DNA of 59,475 nucleotides, from positions 1 to 59,475 of the forward strand of contig CANKYV010000008.1 of assembly GCA_947487955.1 (NCBI GenBank), given 5' to 3'. Positions 17,002-26,102 of the stretch are shown in pieces. The notes under the pieces were generated by a model. That model had not been told where the DNA came from. It searched no databases and saw only the letters and a program-made list of their open reading frames with translations. Both the position numbers and the translations under genes were made by a program. Every line of letters starts with the position of its first letter. Position 1 is the stretch's first letter. Source of the DNA: Alphaproteobacteria bacterium (GTDB taxonomy: Bacteria; Pseudomonadota; Alphaproteobacteria; Paracaedibacterales; CAITNM01).

Positions 17002-18678
17002 ATGTCATATCAATATATTTATGTAATGAAAGCGCTATCCAAAATTTTTCCTGGAGGTAAGCAGGTATTAAAGGATGTGTGGCTATCGTTTTTTCCCGGC
17101 GCCAAGATTGGTATTATTGGTCCAAATGGTTCTGGTAAAACAACGCTTTTAAAAATTATGGCAGGTCTTGATCCTGAATACCAAGGCGAAGCTTGGGCAG
17201 CTGATGGCGTTAAGATTGGGTATCTGCCACAAGAACCACAGCTTGATCCTAACCTTGATGTACTATCAAACATAAAAGAAGGCCTTGGTGAAGTCACTGA
17301 TCTACTAAAAGAATTTGAAGAAATCAGCATGAAGTTCGCTGAGCCTATGGATGACGACACAATGAACGAATTGCTTACGCGCCAGGGTGAGTTGCAAACA
17401 AGAATTGATACTTTAGATGCTTGGGATTTAGATCGTCAGATTGAAATTGCTATGGATGCCCTGCGTTGCCCTCCAGGCGATAGTCGTGTTGATAAACTTT
17501 CAGGTGGAGAAAAGCGCCGTATTGCATTATGTAGATTGTTGCTTCAAAAGCCAGATTTACTTTTATTAGATGAACCTACCAACCACTTAGATGCCGAAAG
17601 CGTCGCTTGGCTAGATCGTCATTTGCAAGAATACAAAGGAACTGTAGTGCTCATTACCCATGACCGGTATTTTCTTGATAACGTGGTCAAATGGATTCTT
17701 GAACTTGATCGCGGTCAAGGAATTCCTTATGAAGGTAATTATTCAAGCTGGCTCGAACAAAAACAAAAGCGTTTGGCCGTTGAGCAAAAACAAGAAACTT
17801 CAAGACAAAAACAACTTGAGCGAGAGTTAGAGTGGATTCGTCAATCACCCAAAGCACGCCAGGCTAAAAGCAAAGCGCGTATTAGTTCTTATGAGGAATT
17901 ATTGGCACAAGATTACGATCGTGGAATAGGTGATGGGGCAATTACTATTCCTCCTGGCCCACGATTGGGTGATCTTGTTGTTGAAGCAAATGGCCTCAGT
18001 AAAGCTTTTGGTGATAAATTACTCATCGAAAACTTAAATTTCAATTTGCCACGAGGTGGCATTGTTGGTGTGATTGGGCCGAATGGTGCAGGTAAAACAA
18101 CGCTTTTCCGCATGCTAACGGGGCAAGAAAAGCCTGACCAAGGAGAGATGAGAGTCGGTGATACAGTCGTGATGGGATATGTTGATCAATCTCGCGATAG
18201 CCTTGATGCGAAAAAAACGGTGTGGGAAGAAATTTCCAATGGACATGATGAAGTAGAGCTTGGCAAACGTAAAATGCCTAGTCGTGCATATTGCGGATTA
18301 TTCAATTTTAAGGGGCCAGATCAGCAGAAAAAAGTTGGACAGCTTTCAGGCGGAGAACGCAACCGCGTGCATTTGGCAAAAATGCTAAAAAGTGGCGCGA
18401 ACGTATTGCTACTCGATGAGCCTACCAACGATTTAGATGTGGAAACATTGCGTTCTTTGGAAGAAGGCCTGCTTGATTTTGCCGGTTGCGCAATCGTGAT
18501 TACCCATGATCGTTTTTTCCTGGACCGTATTGCCACACATATTCTAGCTTTTGAGGGCGATAGCCAAGTTTTTTGGTTTGAAGGGAACTACCAAGCGTAT
18601 GAGGAAGACCGCCATCGCCGCTTAGGCACTGATGCAGATCAGCCAACGCGCATTAAATATAAACCGTTGGTGCGATGA
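17002..18678 (+). CDS. ettA: Energy-dependent translational throttle protein EttA (ABC-F)
   Basis: A soluble ABC-F ATPase of 558 residues that binds the ribosomal E site and gates the first steps of elongation according to the ATP/ADP ratio. Two nucleotide-binding domains are seen, with Walker A GPNGSGKT at 40-47 and a second GPNGAGKT near 360, signature motifs [13 protein letters not shown] and [13 protein letters not shown], and Walker B motifs [12 protein letters not shown] and [12 protein letters not shown]. Between them lies the charged linker with [19 protein letters not shown]. No membrane domain is present. A hairpin terminator follows at once. Confidence 0.95.
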   Translation: MSYQYIYVMKALSKIFPGGKQVLKDVWLSFFPGAKIGIIGPNGSGKTTLLKIMAGLDPEYQGEAWAADGVKIGYLPQEPQLDPNLDVLSNIKEGLGEVTDLLKEFEEISMKFAEPMDDDTMNELLTRQGELQTRIDTLDAWDLDRQIEIAMDALRCPPGDSRVDKLSGGEKRRIALCRLLLQKPDLLLLDEPTNHLDAESVAWLDRHLQEYKGTVVLITHDRYFLDNVVKWILELDRGQGIPYEGNYSSWLEQKQKRLAVEQKQETSRQKQLERELEWIRQSPKARQAKSKARISSYEELLAQDYDRGIGDGAITIPPGPRLGDLVVEANGLSKAFGDKLLIENLNFNLPRGGIVGVIGPNGAGKTTLFRMLTGQEKPDQGEMRVGDTVVMGYVDQSRDSLDAKKTVWEEISNGHDEVELGKRKMPSRAYCGLFNFKGPDQQKKVGQLSGGERNRVHLAKMLKSGANVLLLDEPTNDLDVETLRSLEEGLLDFAGCAIVITHDRFFLDRIATHILAFEGDSQVFWFEGNYQAYEEDRHRRLGTDADQPTRIKYKPLVR

Positions 18679-18685
18679 TTAAAAT

Positions 18686-18714
18686 AAAGACCTACAGTTT
18701 AACTGTAGGTCTTT
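18686..18714. terminator. Terminator after ettA, shared with the convergent gene
   Basis: A perfect AAAGACCTACAGTT / AACTGTAGGTCTTT hairpin lies between the converging ettA and secreted-protein genes. It resembles the hairpin at 19974-20002 (AAAGACCTATAG / CTATAGGTCTTT), which supports a duplication of this region. Confidence 0.8.
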
Positions 18715-18743
18715 AATACATTAAATTAACGAGCTTAAAAAGA

Positions 18744-19418
18744 TCAATTGTTTATAATCTTGCCCATGATTTCATCAAGGAAATCTTCTATACTGTCAAG
18801 ACGTGGAATTTTAATAGTACCGCTTGGTGTGAAGCGGGGGGTGTATAACTTGAGAACTTCTTCTAAGCGTTCTACGTCAACAGGAACACCAATAAACTTA
18901 GCGTCATAAATTTCTAAAAAATGTCCAAAATTTTTCCCCATAGCCTCAGGTATATTAGTGTCACAATAAGCTCGCCATATTGGTAAAGCGTGACATAAAA
19001 AACCATCCTCATACCAGATTTGACTTATATGTTCCCATTTAAGTACGGCATCTGCATGCCCAGATAGGGCATTTTCACCTTTAGGTAGGGTATTATCTAT
19101 CATTGAAGTAGGAACGCCGCCCATACTCCAGGCATTTACTGTATATCTGTCGTTTAAAAGTACCCATTTATTTGAGCCCAGAAACTCTTGTGCATAGAAA
19201 GCTCCTTCGGATACATTTCCTGGTCTATTGGGGGCAGCGGGTATAATTTCTGATCCATCGGGATTTAAGAATCCACCTTCTGGTTCGGATGCCCGCATAG
19301 AGAAGTATCTTTGGCATCCTTCTTGGTCTAAATCTTGATTTGTTTTTTCAGCAGCAAATACACTACTGCTTAGCAATAGTCCCAGCGCTGCAATTGAGCA
19401 TTTTTTATAGTTAAACAT
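18744..19418 (-). CDS. Secreted protein of unknown function, duplicated unit copy 1
   Basis: A 224-residue protein with a signal peptide (MFNYKKCSIAALGLLLSSSVFAA) almost identical to that of the gene at 20014-21033. The mature domains also align: NKWVLLNDRYTVNAWSMGGVP against NKWILQNPRYRVTEWGFDGTP, and near the end VDVERLEEVLKLYTPRF against VNIERLEEVLKSNQPRF. I recognise no domain or catalytic motif. The gene is divergent from a broken carbonic anhydrase gene, and the same divergent pair is repeated downstream. A periplasmic or secreted location is inferred. Confidence 0.7.
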   Translation of the reverse strand: MFNYKKCSIAALGLLLSSSVFAAEKTNQDLDQEGCQRYFSMRASEPEGGFLNPDGSEIIPAAPNRPGNVSEGAFYAQEFLGSNKWVLLNDRYTVNAWSMGGVPTSMIDNTLPKGENALSGHADAVLKWEHISQIWYEDGFLCHALPIWRAYCDTNIPEAMGKNFGHFLEIYDAKFIGVPVDVERLEEVLKLYTPRFTPSGTIKIPRLDSIEDFLDEIMGKIINN

Positions 19419-19598
19419 AATTAAAATCCTTTCAAAAATTATAGTAAATAGTAATTAAGTAACTTGCTTATAGCAAATATTGGGTGTTTTTACAAGAAAA
19501 ATAGAATTTATGTAAAATTTAAAATAAAACGACATAAAATTTAGATCAGGGATAAAGTATGATAGTATTCTCAGCAATACAAAGGATAATAAAGATAT

Positions 19599-19985
19599 AT
19601 GAATCAAAGCTTAAACCGTATTCTTAAAGGGTATAAAACCTTTCGTGATAAGTACGTGCATGGAGATACGTCTATCATGCAGCATCTTTCTCAGCATGGG
19701 CAAAAACCAGAGATGATGGTTGTTGCGTGTTGTGATTCCAGAGTGGACCCTGCGCTTATTCTTCAGTGTGATCCGGGTGATTTGTTTATTGTGCGCAATG
19801 TGGCAAATATTGTGTCGCCTTATGAAAAAGATGAAATGCATTATGGAACCAGTGCTGCTTTGGAATTTGGTATTAACTTTTTGAAAGTGAATCATCTTGT
19901 TTTATTAGGGCATAGCCAGTGCGGTGGTGTTAATGCGCTAATGAACGGTAGGATTCTAGCCAAGATGACGAAAAAAGACCTATAG
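19599..19985 (+). pseudogene. Truncated beta-carbonic anhydrase
   Basis: The first 117 codons are nearly identical to the intact anhydrase at 21209-21823 and keep the zinc residues (CxDSR and HSQC). After codon 117 the alignment needs a one-base deletion, then homology stops at AAGATGAC, and the frame ends in a TAG that lies inside the terminator hairpin at 19974-20002. About 80 C-terminal residues, including the dimer-forming end of the fold, are missing. The product is unlikely to be active. It is the broken copy of a tandem duplication. Confidence 0.85.
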
Positions 19986-20002
19986 CTTGGCTATAGGTCT
20001 TT
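19974..20002. terminator. Terminator between the broken anhydrase and secreted protein copy 2
   Basis: An AAAGACCTATAG / CTATAGGTCTTT hairpin with a five-base loop. Its left arm supplies the stop codon of the truncated anhydrase. It probably arose as the terminator of the leftward gene at 20014, as the similar hairpin at 18686 serves copy 1. Confidence 0.75.
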
Positions 20003-20013
20003 ATTGTATTGAA

Positions 20014-21033
20014 TTAGCCTTCTGCTTTTCCTTCGGTATTTAAAGCTGAAGGTGCAACTTCTTCTCTTACTAAATTCATAAGTTGCTCCATGTGCTCTTC
20101 CATAGTATGGCTCTTCACAATTTTCAAGCCACTCACAGGGAGGAAACGGGGTTGGTTAGACTTGAGAACTTCTTCTAAGCGTTCTATGTTAACAAGAACA
20201 CCAGAAAACTTCTCTTCAAAAAGTTTTGCATATTTTGAGAAAGATTCCATCCAAAAATCAACGTTAGAAGTATTATAATAATCTCTCCAGAATTCTAAAC
20301 CGAAAAATCTAGTACCATCTTGGAAATACATGCTAGTTATATGATTACATTTTCTCATTGCATTTTTAAATTCTCTCAGGACACTTTCAAGTTCTTGCTG
20401 GGCACTTTTAATCTGGTTTCCTGCAGCAAGTTCTTCTAACTCCATCTTTTTATCTATTCTTTGCATTAAGAGATCTTGTTCATCATGCCCATATTCTTTC
20501 AGGACACTTTTAATTTCTCCCAAGACACTTTCAAGTTCTTGCTGGGGATTTTCAAGCTCTTGATCAGGAATAGATTTATACTTTATCGTGGGTCTTGTGT
20601 ACTCTATCGTGGACTTTGTAAAAGTAGTGTCATTTTCATAATACATAACATTATATGTTGGAGTTGTTAATTTCATCCATGCATCACCAATGTTGTTCCC
20701 CCTACATATAGCTTCATACATTGAATTTGTTGTTAACTCTATTCTTACAGGAGTACCGTCAAATCCCCACTCTGTAACTCTATATCTTGGGTTTTGAAGT
20801 ATCCATTTATTTTTTACTTCAAAAATATCAATTGTAAAGCAAGCATTTCGGGGTACACCTTTAGGAGGCTCAGTGAAGAATCTCATGTATCCATCGCTAG
20901 TTTGAACTGGTGAATGGGGCTGCTGAGAAGTAGTCTTTTTAGTGTCGTTCGTATCAGTAAATTCAGCAGCAAATACACTACTGCTTAGCAATAGTGCCAA
21001 TGCTGCAATTGAGCATTTTTTGTATTGAAACAT
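20014..21033 (-). CDS. Secreted protein of unknown function, duplicated unit copy 2
   Basis: A 339-residue paralogue of the protein at 18744-19418, with the signal peptide MFQYKKCSIAALALLLSSS. It is longer because of a middle insertion of roughly 100 residues that is helical and contains an internal repeat: QQELESVLGEIKSVLKEYGH and QQELESVLREFKNAMRKCNH. The flanking parts align with copy 1, including FWRDYYNTSN against IWRAYCDTNI and the ERLEEVLK motif. The function is unknown. It is divergent from an intact carbonic anhydrase gene, with about 175 bases of shared promoter region that is itself similar to the region upstream of copy 1. Confidence 0.7.
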   Translation of the reverse strand: MFQYKKCSIAALALLLSSSVFAAEFTDTNDTKKTTSQQPHSPVQTSDGYMRFFTEPPKGVPRNACFTIDIFEVKNKWILQNPRYRVTEWGFDGTPVRIELTTNSMYEAICRGNNIGDAWMKLTTPTYNVMYYENDTTFTKSTIEYTRPTIKYKSIPDQELENPQQELESVLGEIKSVLKEYGHDEQDLLMQRIDKKMELEELAAGNQIKSAQQELESVLREFKNAMRKCNHITSMYFQDGTRFFGLEFWRDYYNTSNVDFWMESFSKYAKLFEEKFSGVLVNIERLEEVLKSNQPRFLPVSGLKIVKSHTMEEHMEQLMNLVREEVAPSALNTEGKAEG

Positions 21034-21208
21034 ATTTTAAAGTCCTTTCAAAAATTTGGGTAATAAGCAGCTTGCTTGTAACAAATATAATCTGCTTTTG
21101 CAAGAAAAATAGAATTTATGTAAATTTTAAAATAAAAACGATATAAAATTAGATGGTAGGAATAAAGTGTGATAATATCCAAGCGTTATAAGAACAAAAT
21201 ACGTATCA

Positions 21209-21823
21209 ATGAATCAAAGCTTAAATCATATCCTTAAAGGATATAAAACCTTCCGTGATAAATACGTGCATGGGGATACGTCTATCATGCAACACCTTTC
21301 TCAACATGGGCAAAAACCAGAGATGATGGTTGTTGCGTGTTGTGATTCTAGGGTGGATCCAGCGCTTATTTTGCAGTGTGATCCGGGTGATTTATTTATT
21401 GTACGCAATGTAGCAAACATTGTTCCACCTTATGAAAAGGATGAAATGCACCATGGCACCAGCGCAGCATTAGAGTTCGGTATTAATTTTTTGAAAGTGA
21501 ATCATCTTGTTTTATTGGGGCATAGCCAGTGCGGTGGTGTTAATGCGTTGATGCATGGTACTGGTTCTAATCAAGATGACTTTATTACTAATTGGGTTTC
21601 CTTAATTAAAACAGATTGTATTCATGATCATGATCACGCGGATGATTACGCAAAATTAGCGCTTAAGCATTCTTACAAAAATTGTTTAACGTTTCCATGG
21701 ATTAAGGAAAAAATTGCTAGTGCAGAGCTGTTTGTTCATTTGTGGTTTTTTGATATAAAAACCGGGCAGATTTTTTCTTATTGTGAAGAAACTGATTCAT
21801 ATGAGCCATTGGTGGTGAGCTAA
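21209..21823 (+). CDS. Beta-carbonic anhydrase
   Basis: A 204-residue cytosolic enzyme that interconverts CO2 and bicarbonate. The zinc site is complete: Cys45-Asp46-Ser-Arg48 and His105-Ser-Gln-Cys108-Gly-Gly. The DLFIVRNVANIV and MHHGTSAALEFGINFL segments are typical of the family, and the C-terminal WFDIKTGQIFSYCEE closes the fold. It is the intact copy of a duplicated unit. Bicarbonate supply for carboxylases or pH control is the usual role. The stop codon overlaps that of the convergent phaB-like gene by four bases. Confidence 0.93.
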   Translation: MNQSLNHILKGYKTFRDKYVHGDTSIMQHLSQHGQKPEMMVVACCDSRVDPALILQCDPGDLFIVRNVANIVPPYEKDEMHHGTSAALEFGINFLKVNHLVLLGHSQCGGVNALMHGTGSNQDDFITNWVSLIKTDCIHDHDHADDYAKLALKHSYKNCLTFPWIKEKIASAELFVHLWFFDIKTGQIFSYCEETDSYEPLVVS

Positions 21824-22533
21824 TACAACCCCCCATTAACATGCAGGGTTGAACCAGTGATGTAGCTTGCCTTTTCACTTAAAAGAAAGGCAATGCATTC
21901 TGCTATCTCTTCAGGCCTGCCAAGGCGCTTAGCAGGTATAGATTCAACAATTTTTTCAAGCGTTGATTGATTAATTGAAGCAACCATATCGGTATCTGTA
22001 TAACCTGGGGCAATAGCATTTACAGTAATGTTTTTGTTTGCATTTTCTAATGCCAGAGCTTTTACAAAGCCTATTAATCCAGCTTTTGCTGCGCAGTAAT
22101 TTGTTTGGCCAATTTGCCCTTTCAAAGCATTTACAGAGGTTAGATAAATTAATCGTCCAAAGTTGCGTTCTCTCATGCCTTGAATGAGCGGGTGTGTGAC
22201 TTGAAAGCATGATAAAAGATTAGTTTGTAAAACTTTTTGCCAACGATCTAGTGTCATCTTGTGAAAAAAACCATCGCATGTGATGCCAGCATTGTGTACT
22301 AAACAGTCAATAGAGCCATGAATTTTTAAAATTTCTTGAAGTTTCTCTTGTGTTTGTTCAGGATTTGCTAAATCAAAACTATAAAAAGGAATGGAATGTT
22401 CTTTTGAAAAAGTGGCTGCTTGTTCGTGGTTTGTATTGTAAGTGCCAATAACATTATATCCAAGTTTTTTTAAACATATGCAGATTGCTGCTCCTATACC
22501 ACGATTACCTCCAGTTACTAGTACACTTCGCAT
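21820..22533 (-). CDS. phaB: Acetoacetyl-CoA reductase-like short-chain dehydrogenase
   Basis: An SDR enzyme of 237 residues with a nucleotide-binding TGGNRGIG (7-14), the NAG motif at 81-83, and catalytic Ser133, Tyr146 and Lys150. NAGITCDGFFHKMTLDRW and GQTNYCAAKAGLIGF are close to the PhaB version of these motifs, which suggests NADPH-dependent reduction of acetoacetyl-CoA in polyhydroxyalkanoate synthesis. FabG-type 3-oxoacyl-ACP reductase is the alternative. No phaC or phaA lies in the window. It converges on the carbonic anhydrase gene with overlapping stop codons. Confidence 0.8.
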   Translation of the reverse strand: MRSVLVTGGNRGIGAAICICLKKLGYNVIGTYNTNHEQAATFSKEHSIPFYSFDLANPEQTQEKLQEILKIHGSIDCLVHNAGITCDGFFHKMTLDRWQKVLQTNLLSCFQVTHPLIQGMRERNFGRLIYLTSVNALKGQIGQTNYCAAKAGLIGFVKALALENANKNITVNAIAPGYTDTDMVASINQSTLEKIVESIPAKRLGRPEEIAECIAFLLSEKASYITGSTLHVNGGLY

Positions 22534-22652
22534 ATGCTAAACTTCTATTAAATTTTTATATTTCAGTATAAATAAAATAAAGAAAATCGCAAAGAATGCT
22601 TGAAAACCCCATAGGCAATGTTAGAAAAACTTGGCACTATAGCAAAAAAAAG

Positions 22653-24875
22653 ATGCGAACGAGTTTGTTGTTCAGGTTACTTGTAATATGCTTTGTGTCA
22701 TGGGGGTGCGCTTTTGGAGCGCAGCCTCTGCATTTGCGGGGTGATCAAGCTAGCTGGAACAGTAAAACCTGTGACCTATGGATTAAAGGTCACGTTTCAG
22801 TTTTGCAGTATTTAGTCAATGGCACACAACGACGCTTAAATTGCGATGCTCTGCATTATAATAGCTTAACTGATAAGATAACAGCCTACGGTGCTGTTGA
22901 ATTAACTGAGCCTGAGGGGGATGTTTTTACGGCCGATCATTTAGAGCTAGATTCTCATTTTAATACAGGTTTCCTAGAGGGCATGCGCGTTTTTACAAAA
23001 GATGCAGCTCGACTTAGCGCAAAATCGGCCACTAGAGAAGAAGGTAGTAAAACAATTTTTCTAGATGCTGATTATTCACCTTGCAAAGAGTGCGTAAATG
23101 GCTCTGTAACTTGGAAGCTTGAAGCAGATAGTGTGGAGCATGACCAAGAAGAAAAGCTTATCAAATATCGTCATGTCTATCTTGTGTTTAAAGGCGTGAA
23201 GGTTTTATATATGCCGTATTTTTCGCATCCTGATCCTACTGTTAAACAAAAAGATGGTTTGTTAGCGCCCGCTCTTGGTATGAGCAGAGATCTTGGTTTT
23301 TCTATGACATTGCCCTATTTATTTGCGGCTAAAAATCAAGACCTTACAATTACTCCAATGGTTATGGCCAAGCAAAATCCATTGTTAGCAGCTGAATATC
23401 GTAGGCGTTTTAGAGATGGAGAATTGTCTCTTAGCGGTAGTCATACGCGTATGCGCCATAATTGCAAACTCTATACATTAATTCCCAGGCAAGATCGTTG
23501 GAATGTTTCAAGTTCTTTATATTGGCATATAACAGATCGTAATCGCTTAATGATTGATTTAAATCGAGCAAGCGATACAACGTACTTATCGAAATACAGA
23601 TTAAACAAGCAATCTAGTACGTTTAGTCGCCAAAAAAACTTAACATCAACTATAAATTATGAGCATTTTGGTGATGCTGGATATGGTACTGTGAAAACTC
23701 AGGCTTTTCAGACCGACACGCCACTTACTACTCCCGTTGTGCTTCCTTATGCTCGCTATCGTCATCAAACAGCCCAATTTAATAATGGTAGCCACTTAGT
23801 GTGGGATTCAAGTTTTTTAAGCATTTTCAGAAGGCGTCCAATTCTCGATCAAACTGGAAAGCAGACATTTAGAGCATCAAGTGGTTTAGCTTGGAATTTG
23901 CCCTATATAACTTCAAATGGGCATATTTTAAAGACAACGCTTTCAACACGTGGTGATGCCTATATGTCTCAGCAGTATAATCCTGATCAATTGGTGATCA
24001 GCGAGCAAAAAAAATATGACAACCATGTTGAAGGAAGAGTTTTTCCCCAAGCATCAATTGATTGGCGTTATCCCTTATTATCAACTCACGAACAGGTGAA
24101 CTGGATTTTAGAGCCACGTGGTTTAGTAGCTTTAGCGCCTAATAATTTAAATAGAAAGCGGCTTCCTAACGAAGATTCGAGAATGTTTACTCTTGATGAT
24201 ACATCTATCTTTTTGCCAAATCGATTCGACGGTATTGATCTCGTAGATGAAGGACAGCGTGGAGTTCTAGGTGTAGATAACCACATGCGTTGGGGCGAAC
24301 AGCAACGTGCTTCTATTTTTATGGGACAAAGCTATCGATTTGATCACAAGGCCGTTATTGGTAGTAATCAAGGAGAAGGTCGCCTTGCGTCAGACTATAT
24401 TTCCAGAGTGTTGTATCAGCCAAATGAATGGTGGGTTATTTTTGTGCGCGGCGCGTTTTTGAGGAAAAACATGCGATCTCGTTATACTGAATGCGGAGCA
24501 AGCTTTGGCAAGCCAATATTGAAACTAGATGCTTCTTACGTGCATGCAAGGCGGGGCTTAAACAATTCTGCAGCAATGATTTCACAAGTCAATTGGCAGG
24601 TAAGCTCAGCTTTAAATGAAAATTGGAAAGTGTCTATGGCGCAAATTCGTAACATAAAGCACTTTCAAAAAGGAGTTTTGGCTACATTTATAGGCTTAAC
24701 CTATCAAGATGATTGCTTTGAGTCTAAATTTAGCCTGTATAGAAGCCATTATCGCGATCGTGATTTACGACCAGATATGGGCTTTTTCTTGCAGTTTAGT
24801 TTGAAAAACTTGGGTAGCTTCACGCCATCTTCCGCACCCACATACCCAGGTTCTTTGCTAACGAATTTACGGTAA
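22653..24875 (+). CDS. lptD: LPS-assembly protein LptD
   Basis: Outer-membrane component that receives lipopolysaccharide from LptA and inserts it into the outer leaflet. From this start it has 740 residues. A signal peptide (about 1-23) is followed by an LptA-like jellyroll (SWNSKTCDLWIKGHVSV, LNCDALHYN), a conserved segment with paired Cys (CKECVNGSVTWKLEAD) and VKVLYMPYFSHPDP, then the long beta barrel. The frame is open from an ATG at 22596; the ATG at 22653 is chosen because the signal peptide begins there, but the longer form is possible. Neither start has a strong ribosome binding site. An essential function in LPS-bearing bacteria. Confidence 0.93.
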   Translation: MRTSLLFRLLVICFVSWGCAFGAQPLHLRGDQASWNSKTCDLWIKGHVSVLQYLVNGTQRRLNCDALHYNSLTDKITAYGAVELTEPEGDVFTADHLELDSHFNTGFLEGMRVFTKDAARLSAKSATREEGSKTIFLDADYSPCKECVNGSVTWKLEADSVEHDQEEKLIKYRHVYLVFKGVKVLYMPYFSHPDPTVKQKDGLLAPALGMSRDLGFSMTLPYLFAAKNQDLTITPMVMAKQNPLLAAEYRRRFRDGELSLSGSHTRMRHNCKLYTLIPRQDRWNVSSSLYWHITDRNRLMIDLNRASDTTYLSKYRLNKQSSTFSRQKNLTSTINYEHFGDAGYGTVKTQAFQTDTPLTTPVVLPYARYRHQTAQFNNGSHLVWDSSFLSIFRRRPILDQTGKQTFRASSGLAWNLPYITSNGHILKTTLSTRGDAYMSQQYNPDQLVISEQKKYDNHVEGRVFPQASIDWRYPLLSTHEQVNWILEPRGLVALAPNNLNRKRLPNEDSRMFTLDDTSIFLPNRFDGIDLVDEGQRGVLGVDNHMRWGEQQRASIFMGQSYRFDHKAVIGSNQGEGRLASDYISRVLYQPNEWWVIFVRGAFLRKNMRSRYTECGASFGKPILKLDASYVHARRGLNNSAAMISQVNWQVSSALNENWKVSMAQIRNIKHFQKGVLATFIGLTYQDDCFESKFSLYRSHYRDRDLRPDMGFFLQFSLKNLGSFTPSSAPTYPGSLLTNLR

Positions 24876-24888
24876 TTTTTTAATAGAT

Positions 24889-25073
24889 CTCTTTCGAAAC
24901 TTATGATTTAAGTTTTTTATTTTCTCTGCGTCTTCCCAGCAGGCGCAGCCTGCGTGGGATCCAGTTAGTGATATCAATTGATTTAACTGGACTCCACGAA
25001 AGCTTCGCTTTCTGGAGAGACTAGTACTAATTTCTTACCCTTGCTGCTTGGTTAATTTTTCGTTTCGAAAGAG
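24889..25073. repeat. MITE-like element 2 with 12-bp inverted ends
   Basis: A 185-bp element bounded by CTCTTTCGAAAC (24889-24900) and its exact complement GTTTCGAAAGAG (25062-25073). Inside it, GCAGGCGCAGCCTGC and GAAAGCTTCGCTTTC hairpins flank a central pair, TCCAGTTA / TAACTGGA, giving a cloverleaf-like fold. It fills almost the whole gap between the lptD stop and the stop of the secreted flagellin-like gene, ending two bases from the latter. TTAATA occurs on both sides, at 24880 and 25076. No coding frame is seen. Confidence 0.75.
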
Positions 25074-25075
25074 GC

Positions 25076-26017
25076 TTAATATGCAGTTGATTTTCTAGAA
25101 AGCATATTTTGAAATTTTGAATAATTTCTTAATGTGCTTTCCAGATATTTTTGAGCAGCATCGAGATCGCTAGATAGCTCACTAAGTATATTTTGTGTTT
25201 TTGTTATGTTTGCCAGAACTGTCGCTTTTCTGTCTATACCTAAATGGGTTAATGTTGTGCCTCCTGTTAAACCAACGTATTCAGGATGGTCTCCACCTAT
25301 AGTTATAGGATTACTGGAAGTAAGGATGATAGTACCACTTGTTGTGCCAGCATCCACAGCACCAAGGTCTGTATTCTCAATTTCTCCGCTATAAGCAACG
25401 GTGATATTACGTCCGTCTTGAGCAGTAAATACCAGCTTTCCTTCTGCATCAGCTGAAGCTACTACGCCAGTTTCGTTTGTAAGCGCATTGATTGCAGCAA
25501 CAGCATTAGTTACGTTTAAGTTTAAGTCTGTTGTTATAGAAATAGATGAAGTTGTTTGGCCATTTATAACGAGATGTCCACCCGAGTTTGCTGATGCAGA
25601 GAAGTAACTTACATTTGTTACCGTAGGATTTACGGTTGCGTGAACATCGGCATCTGTTCCGGTTGTATTAATAGCATTTGCTATTGCTATCGCACTGGCA
25701 TCAGCGTTTGCAAAGCTTAGGCCATCGCTCACAGTTGCGCCGATTACGCTTGCATTAATAACAAGATCGCCTGCCTGTAGTGCTCTGCTAACAGCATTGC
25801 TTACGGTAGTGGCAACGGTTCCATATATTGTTTCTTGATTTTTTTCAAGTTCGGTAGCATGAAGGAAAATGGTTAAACAAGACGACTGCTGTGTTGTTCT
25901 TTGTATATGTTCTAATGTACTGATGTCAAATTCTGGTAGACCATTTTGATTCAAAGAGCTGAAAGCTTTTGTGGTGAAAAAAAAGAGACTCAATAACATA
26001 GCAATCTTAAAAATCAT
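25076..26017 (-). CDS. Secreted protein with flagellin-like variable-domain segments
   Basis: A 313-residue protein with a signal peptide (MIFKIAMLLSLFFFTTKAFS). Residues about 75-240 resemble the variable region of flagellins and hook-associated proteins that carries flagellin IN motifs: LQAGDLVINASVIGATVSDG, then DASAIAIANAINTTG with DVHATVNPT, and again GGHLVINGQTTSSIS with AAINALTNETGVVASADAEG and AQDGRNITVAYSG. The conserved N- and C-terminal helical domains that polymerise in true flagellins are absent. The ends are short helices instead. No flagellar gene is nearby, and flagellins do not normally use a Sec signal. An adhesin or surface role is inferred. It ends in STAY, as does the protein at 54848. 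Confidence 0.65.
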   Translation of the reverse strand: MIFKIAMLLSLFFFTTKAFSSLNQNGLPEFDISTLEHIQRTTQQSSCLTIFLHATELEKNQETIYGTVATTVSNAVSRALQAGDLVINASVIGATVSDGLSFANADASAIAIANAINTTGTDADVHATVNPTVTNVSYFSASANSGGHLVINGQTTSSISITTDLNLNVTNAVAAINALTNETGVVASADAEGKLVFTAQDGRNITVAYSGEIENTDLGAVDAGTTSGTIILTSSNPITIGGDHPEYVGLTGGTTLTHLGIDRKATVLANITKTQNILSELSSDLDAAQKYLESTLRNYSKFQNMLSRKSTAY

Positions 26018-26102
26018 TCTTTTATTCCATAGCTAATTTTGTATGGATTTATTTTTATCTAGAATTAATTAAGAAACCGTCAATTTTAAAAAAGAGCTGA
26101 TG

